Positions 6,240 through 10,050 of a stretch of 10,050 nucleotides of DNA are shown in pieces (the stretch's first letter is position 1; each line of letters opens with the position of its first letter). The stretch covers positions 1-10,050 of the forward strand of contig JAKSBM010000400.1 of NCBI GenBank assembly GCA_022361135.1. Reading direction: 5' to 3'. Source of the stretch: Desulfobacterales bacterium. GTDB lineage: Bacteria; Desulfobacterota; Desulfobacteria; Desulfobacterales; Desulfobacteraceae. Both the position numbers and the translations under genes were made by a program. The notes under the pieces are model-generated. The model saw only the letters and a program-made list of their open reading frames with translations, ran no database searches and was not told where the DNA came from.

Positions 6240-7958
6240 ATGAAAATCCTCTTTGTCAATCCAGCCTGCCCCGATCCCCGGGTCACCGACGGGGACGCCC
6301 TGGTGGTCCCCCTGGGGCTCTACTACCTCTGCGCCCAGATGATGGAACATGGGGTGGAAACCCGGTTGCTCAACCTGGCCCCCCATGGCCAACAGGCCGA
6401 AGCGGTCTTTGCCCAGGCCATTGCCCAGGAGAAACCCGACATCATCGGTTTTTCCGTGACCAACCCGGGACGGATGAATGCCCAGGCCTGTGCCGGCATT
6501 GCCAAAAAACAGCTGCCCCAGGCCCTGATTCTATTTGGAGGCCCCGCCCCCACCTTCCTTGGAGACCACCTTTTCCAGGCCTGTCCGGAATTGGATGTGA
6601 TCATAAAAGGTGAAGGGGAGGCTGGCTGCCTATCCCTGGTCCGGGCCATGGAAAGGGCAAAGGCCAATGGAAGCCGGCCCCAATTGGGATCCATCCCGGG
6701 CCTGGAATATCGCAGGCAAGTGGAAGATCCCCGGGCCCGGGCTGAAGAACGGGTGGATACCGGGCCGGCCCCGGTTCTGGAAGAATTGGACGATCTGCCC
6801 CACCCGGCCCGCCACTTTGCCTACCAGCATTTGGCCATGTCCCGGGGCTGCCCGGGAAAATGCACCTTTTGCGGCTCCCCCAAATTCTGGAGTCAATCCG
6901 GGGTGCGCTTCCATTCCGTGGACTGGTTTTTCCAGGAAATCCAACTCCTGGTCCAGCGGGGGGTGACCCATTTTTTCATCTCCGACGATACCTTTACCAT
7001 GGACCGGGACCGGGTCATCCAATTGTGCCAACGCATCATCGAGGCCCCCTTTTCCATCACCTGGAATGCCATTTCCAGGGTGGACCAGGTGGACGGGGAA
7101 CTCTTTTACTGGATGCGCCGGGCCGGCTGCATCCAGATCAGCTTTGGGGTGGAATCGGGATCGGACAAAATCAAAAAAATCCTGGGCAAACCCGTGGCCA
7201 ATGAAAAGGCCGTCCGGGCCTTCCAGCTGGCCCGGAAATACGGAATCATGCCCCGGGCCTATTTCATCTATGGTTCCCCGGGGGAGACCGAAGAAACCAT
7301 CCGGGAAAGCCTGGATTTGATGATGGCCCTCAAGCCCCTGTCGGCGGTGTTTTACCTGCTGGTGATTTTCCCCGGCACCCACCTCTACAGCCGGGCCGTG
7401 GCCAAGGGACTCACCCATGACGATATCTGGCACCAGCCCATGGAGGACCTGCCCTGGTTTGAATTGGACCCGGAACTGGACTTCCCCGCGGTCAAAGGAT
7501 TTGGGGACCAATTGCGACGGGGATTCTACGAGGCCCTGCCCCAATTCGTCCAGGACATTGAACTGGATCCGGCCCCGGAACTGGCCCCCTGCCACGGGGA
7601 TTTCCTCTCCCGGTTGGCCATGACATTTTCCCATGGAGAATATGCCCAAAAAGTCCCCCGGGCCGATGAACTGGCCCAAAAACTATTTCTCAAGGCCCTG
7701 GACCATGCCCCGGATGCCCGGGCCTTTCTGGGCCTGTCCATGCTCCACGGCAAACAGCGCAACACCCAAGGGGCCATGGAATTTGTGGACCGGGGATTGG
7801 ACCACCATCCCGGCCACAGGGACCTTTCCATCTGCAGGGGGGTGACCCTCATGAACCAGGGACGATTTGAACCGGCCCTGGAGCAATTTAAAACCATTTC
7901 CGACGGACCCGATGTCCGCCGGTACATCGAGATATGCAACACCAAAGTTAAGGGATAA
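6240..7958 (+). CDS. B12-binding radical SAM protein with C-terminal TPR-like region
   Basis: A 572-residue protein in three parts. Residues 1-140 form a Rossmann-like cobalamin-binding domain (KILFVNPACPDPR at the start, PDIIGFSVTNPG at 66-77, ILFGGPAPTFLGD at 97-109, IIKGEGEAG at 121-129). Residues about 195-400 are a radical SAM core with CPGKCTFC, Cys 204, 208 and 211 holding the 4Fe-4S cluster, and FGVESGSDKIKKILGK (302-317) farther on. Residues about 475-560 hold two TPR-like helical repeats (LKALDHAPDARAFLGLSML, then AMEFVDRGLDHHPGHRDLS). The B12 'DxHxxG' base-off motif is absent, as is common in this class. Reaction and substrate are unknown; lipid, peptide or cofactor methylation or rearrangement are possible. 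It starts 3 bases after the nitroreductase stop without an obvious ribosome binding site, which suggests coupled translation. Confidence 0.9.
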   Translation: MKILFVNPACPDPRVTDGDALVVPLGLYYLCAQMMEHGVETRLLNLAPHGQQAEAVFAQAIAQEKPDIIGFSVTNPGRMNAQACAGIAKKQLPQALILFGGPAPTFLGDHLFQACPELDVIIKGEGEAGCLSLVRAMERAKANGSRPQLGSIPGLEYRRQVEDPRARAEERVDTGPAPVLEELDDLPHPARHFAYQHLAMSRGCPGKCTFCGSPKFWSQSGVRFHSVDWFFQEIQLLVQRGVTHFFISDDTFTMDRDRVIQLCQRIIEAPFSITWNAISRVDQVDGELFYWMRRAGCIQISFGVESGSDKIKKILGKPVANEKAVRAFQLARKYGIMPRAYFIYGSPGETEETIRESLDLMMALKPLSAVFYLLVIFPGTHLYSRAVAKGLTHDDIWHQPMEDLPWFELDPELDFPAVKGFGDQLRRGFYEALPQFVQDIELDPAPELAPCHGDFLSRLAMTFSHGEYAQKVPRADELAQKLFLKALDHAPDARAFLGLSMLHGKQRNTQGAMEFVDRGLDHHPGHRDLSICRGVTLMNQGRFEPALEQFKTISDGPDVRRYIEICNTKVKG

Positions 7959-7964
7959 TAGACC

Positions 7965-9758
7965 ATGACCACAGACCACCAACTTGCCAATCTCCGGCAA
8001 CGGGAACTTAAACTCAGTCAGACCCGGCGGGATATCCTGGCCCAGGATTCGGAAACCGCCCTGGACATGATCCTGGAGGCCCCCAGCCCGGCCACCCTGA
8101 TCCAGTCCTTTCCCGATGAGGATCTCTATTATCTCATGAACCACATCGGCGGGGCCGACTTCCTGCCCGTGCTGGCCCTGGCCACCTCCTCCCAATGGGA
8201 ATATATTCTGGACATGGAAGTCTGGGACGACGACCGCCTGGACACCCAGGTCATGACCCAGGCCCTGGAGCTGCTCTTCAAAGCCGATGCCCAGCGCCTC
8301 CTGCGCTGGATCATCAAGGAAAAGCCCGGCTATTTTGAATTCTTTCTCTACCAGAACATGGAAATCGTCATCCGTGAGCACGATGAGCTCCCCCCGGAAG
8401 ATCACCAGGATTACGTCACCATTGACGATAAATTCTACTTCCGCTTCCCCCATGTGAAGGCGGAAGCGGCCGGAGAGGATGAAGAGGGCGACGAAGTCCT
8501 GACGGATGAAGGGGATGACGACGCCCAGGATCGGGCCGAAGACAGTGCAGAACTCATCGAAAAAATGGTAAAAAAACTGGCTGAAATGGATCTTTCCGTC
8601 TACCACGGTCTCCTCCAGGAAACCCAGGCCATCCTGCCCTCGGAAGTGGAAGAAGAAGAGTTCAGGCTGAAAAATGTCCGCCTGGCGGAAAAGGGCTTTC
8701 TGCCCCCCCATGAAGCCGTAGGGATCTACCAGCCCACCTCCCTGGACAACCTGCGGCAGCGGCCTGAAATCCCCGGTGCCACACCGGAAAACTTTGATCC
8801 GGACCAGCCCCTGCCCCCCCAATGTTTTTCCCAGCTTCTCAAGGGGGAAAACCGCTTCATCAAAACCCTGGCCCTGGTGGCACCGGAACGAAAGCTGGAC
8901 ATGGAATCGGAGCTGGCGGCCCTGGTGAACAAGGTCATCTCCGCCGACCGCATCAAAATCCGGGAACGGGAAACCCTGGAAATGGTCCTGGGCCAGACCA
9001 CGGCCTTCCTCAGCCTGGGCCTGGAAACCCTGGCCCACCATGGGGCCCCCGATACGGATCCCGACGAATTATCCCTGGAGGAAAGCCGGCAAATCCTGGA
9101 CCAATACTTCCTGGAAGACCTGTTCAGGACCGGTTCCCGGGCCGGTATTCAACTCAAACAACGGGCCGTGGCCTGGTACGGCCAAAGCTACCTGTCCAAA
9201 CAGAATCTCCCCTTGAGCTTCCTGGGGGAAAGCTACTTGGGAGTACTGGGCGGACTCTTTCTGGATCGCCCCCGGTTCTTTGACAATTACCAGACCAGCA
9301 AGGAAATCTATGCCCATTTTTCCACCCTGAACCAGGTGGAAACCACCCGCAACCAATTGGAAGAAATCATGGCCGTGGACAAACTCTTGGGCAGTCTGGA
9401 TGCGGACATCTCCGGGTTCAGCCAGGGGGTGCTCACATACAAAAGCATGCTCCTTTCCCTCTGGTCCCGGGAACGCATGGGCCTGGAACCGACCCTGGCC
9501 CCCATTCCCATGGAAAACTTCACGCCCTTCTTCAAAGCGCTATTTGCCGAGGGTGCCACCATTGGAGAATTCCAGCACCGTGACATCATGGACTGGGCCC
9601 TGGAGGCCTGGAACCGGGATGCGGAAACACCTGCAGATGAACTGCCCCGCCCCCTGCCCCACCTTTTGAAGGCCCTCCTGGCCGAGTTGGGGGATGAATA
9701 CGGAGCCATTTCCACCCCCGATCCCCGGTATATTCCCCACTTTCTCCTGGCCCATTAA
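7965..9758 (+). CDS. large soluble protein of unknown function, DUF6178-like
   Basis: A 597-residue protein with no signal peptide or membrane segment, so probably cytoplasmic. I associate the N-terminal pattern (repeated acidic/Leu helices, LIQSFPDEDLYYLMNHIG at 45-62, LALATSSQWEYILDMEVWDD at 70-89) with the DUF6178 family of Desulfobacterota, from memory and with moderate confidence; no activity is known to me. Residues about 166-196 are strongly acidic (EDEEGDEVLTDEGDDD at 171-186), a probable flexible linker between an N-terminal half and a mostly helical C-terminal half. No catalytic or metal motif stands out; there are few Cys. Start ATG has AAGGGA at 7950-7955, nine bases away and inside the preceding stop region. 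It closes the operon 6 bases after the radical SAM gene, which hints at a shared pathway or a partner or substrate role. Confidence 0.8.
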   Translation: MTTDHQLANLRQRELKLSQTRRDILAQDSETALDMILEAPSPATLIQSFPDEDLYYLMNHIGGADFLPVLALATSSQWEYILDMEVWDDDRLDTQVMTQALELLFKADAQRLLRWIIKEKPGYFEFFLYQNMEIVIREHDELPPEDHQDYVTIDDKFYFRFPHVKAEAAGEDEEGDEVLTDEGDDDAQDRAEDSAELIEKMVKKLAEMDLSVYHGLLQETQAILPSEVEEEEFRLKNVRLAEKGFLPPHEAVGIYQPTSLDNLRQRPEIPGATPENFDPDQPLPPQCFSQLLKGENRFIKTLALVAPERKLDMESELAALVNKVISADRIKIRERETLEMVLGQTTAFLSLGLETLAHHGAPDTDPDELSLEESRQILDQYFLEDLFRTGSRAGIQLKQRAVAWYGQSYLSKQNLPLSFLGESYLGVLGGLFLDRPRFFDNYQTSKEIYAHFSTLNQVETTRNQLEEIMAVDKLLGSLDADISGFSQGVLTYKSMLLSLWSRERMGLEPTLAPIPMENFTPFFKALFAEGATIGEFQHRDIMDWALEAWNRDAETPADELPRPLPHLLKALLAELGDEYGAISTPDPRYIPHFLLAH

Positions 9759-9776
9759 CGGCAAAAGGATTGGAAT

Positions 9777-9840
9777 AAGATATCATCCCGGATTCCCATG
9801 GCGGTTCTCAAGAATATGTTCCGAAACCATGGGCTATCTT
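9777..9840 (+). terminator. weak stem after the operon, possible terminator
   Basis: CCCATGG (9795-9801) pairs with CCATGGG (9827-9833), and AAGATA (9777-9782) with TATCTT (9835-9840) outside it, leaving a lopsided internal loop. There is no T tract, so it is only a tentative 3' end for the rdgB operon. Nothing else was recognised between 9759 and 9906. Confidence 0.2.
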
Positions 9841-9936
9841 CACGATGGTTTAAACTCTTTCCAACATGATTGACTGTCGAATTTGCCAATCACGCCCGGT
9901 GGATTAGGTGATGGCGGGGGGAGGGAGATGGAGCGA

Positions 9937-9985
9937 GCGTTAAGGACTCTGGCAGCTTCAGGAAGAATGGGACAGAGTCCTTCGC
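9937..9985 (+). other. inner hairpin A of the 9907-10047 element
   Basis: AAGGACTCTG (9942-9951) pairs perfectly with CAGAGTCCTT (9973-9982). GCG (9937-9939) pairs with CGC (9983-9985) after a bulged TT. The loop is 21 bases and could form a very small inner stem (CTT/AAG). Confidence 0.6.
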
Positions 9986-9986
9986 A

Positions 9987-10015
9987 GGCGTTGCGGTCAG
10001 GACGACCGCAACGCT
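9987..10015 (+). other. inner hairpin B of the 9907-10047 element
   Basis: GCGTTGCGGTC (9988-9998) pairs perfectly with GACCGCAACGC (10004-10014), with a G-U pair at 9987/10015 and a 5-base loop AGGAC. No T tract follows, so it is not a standard terminator. Confidence 0.65.
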
Positions 10016-10050
10016 GGCAGTGGAATCTTCCTCCCCCCGTCATCGCCGGG

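Larger units (their letters stand above)
9907..10047 (+). ncRNA. candidate structured RNA or palindromic mobile repeat
   Basis: Bases 9907-9929 pair with 10025-10047 over 23 consecutive positions: 20 Watson-Crick pairs and 3 G-U pairs (9909/10045, 9914/10040, 9925/10029). All three wobbles are G-U in plus-strand RNA but would be A-C in minus-strand RNA, which favours a plus-strand transcript. Inside are two perfect hairpins (10 bp and 11 bp), giving a three-way junction. CTGGCAG occurs twice (9949-9955, 10014-10020). No known family (SRP, 6S, RNase P, tmRNA) fits by its motifs. A small mobile repeat (MITE-like) or the RNA of a retroelement are alternatives; the window ends 3 bases past it, so any partner gene is out of view. 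Confidence 0.5.

Noticed and set aside
6630..7679. Minus-strand open frame of 349 codons within the radical SAM gene.
   Set aside because: It is the antisense shadow of the Cys-motif region of an intact enzyme gene and has no domain of its own.
7683..9041. Minus-strand open frame of 452 codons across the radical SAM and DUF6178-like genes.
   Set aside because: It spans two well-supported plus-strand genes in the antisense sense and has Gly/Phe/Gln-rich low-complexity composition, with no recognisable domain.
9987..10015. Rho-independent terminator for the rdgB operon.
   Set aside because: The stem is strong, but no T run follows it and it is embedded in a larger symmetric structure more than 200 bases after the last stop codon.
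9840..10043. Minus-strand open frame of 67 codons over the terminal structured element.
   Set aside because: It runs through the hairpins and closing stem, has no ribosome binding site I can see, and its translation resembles no family.
9907..10047. Retron msr-msd RNA.
   Set aside because: The long closing stem would suit the a1/a2 repeats, but the inner hairpins are short for an msd, and no reverse transcriptase is in view. It stays only an alternative to test beyond 10050.

Overview
The window looks like chromosomal DNA of an anaerobic, probably sulfate-reducing bacterium of the Desulfobacterales type (Thermodesulfobacteriota). This is inferred from the gene mix (TRAP uptake system, MOT1-family molybdate transporter, NapH-type iron-sulfur membrane protein, cobalamin-binding radical SAM protein, a DUF6178-like protein) and from uniformly GC-rich, GCC/CTG-heavy codon use. 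No marker gene fixes the taxon.

Layout. (1) Positions 1-2001, plus strand: the end of a TRAP transporter operon in the order DctP (only its last 61 codons are here), DctQ, DctM, with nearly touching genes. (2) 2032-3228, minus strand: a MOT1-family (SulP superfamily) molybdate/sulfate-type permease, convergent with the TRAP genes. (3) 3229-3556: an AT-rich divergent control region with three palindromes, one of which (3475-3488) is an exact FNR-type box, TTGAT-N4-ATCAA, with a -10-like hexamer at class II spacing. (4) 3557-4747, plus: a membrane polyferredoxin of the NapH/YccM type without its usual partner genes. (5) 4748-5004: an 18-bp inverted repeat, a good sigma70-type promoter (TTTACA-N17-TATATT) and a leader hairpin. 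(6) 5005-9758, plus: a tightly packed four-gene operon of rdgB (XTP/dITP pyrophosphatase), a nitroreductase-family flavoprotein, a B12-binding/radical SAM/TPR protein and a large DUF6178-like protein with an acidic central segment. (7) 9759-10050: noncoding DNA ending in a compact, highly base-paired 141-bp element (9907-10047), a 23-bp closing stem around two perfect hairpins.

How the parts work together. The TRAP genes import an organic anion whose identity cannot be read here. The MOT1 permease would supply molybdate (or tungstate) for cofactor enzymes. The iron-sulfur membrane protein would pass electrons at the membrane, and its FNR-type box fits control by redox or oxygen state. In the last operon rdgB is a housekeeping nucleotide-pool cleaner; the other three genes form a redox/radical-chemistry cluster of unknown purpose, apparently cotranscribed from the promoter at 4884-4912.

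The items most worth a second look are the structured 9907-10047 element, the FNR-box promoter, the nested palindrome at 3313-3373, and the uncharacterised radical SAM plus DUF6178-like pair. Nothing seen amounts to a proven new system. No tRNA, rRNA, CRISPR array, transposase or phage gene was found.
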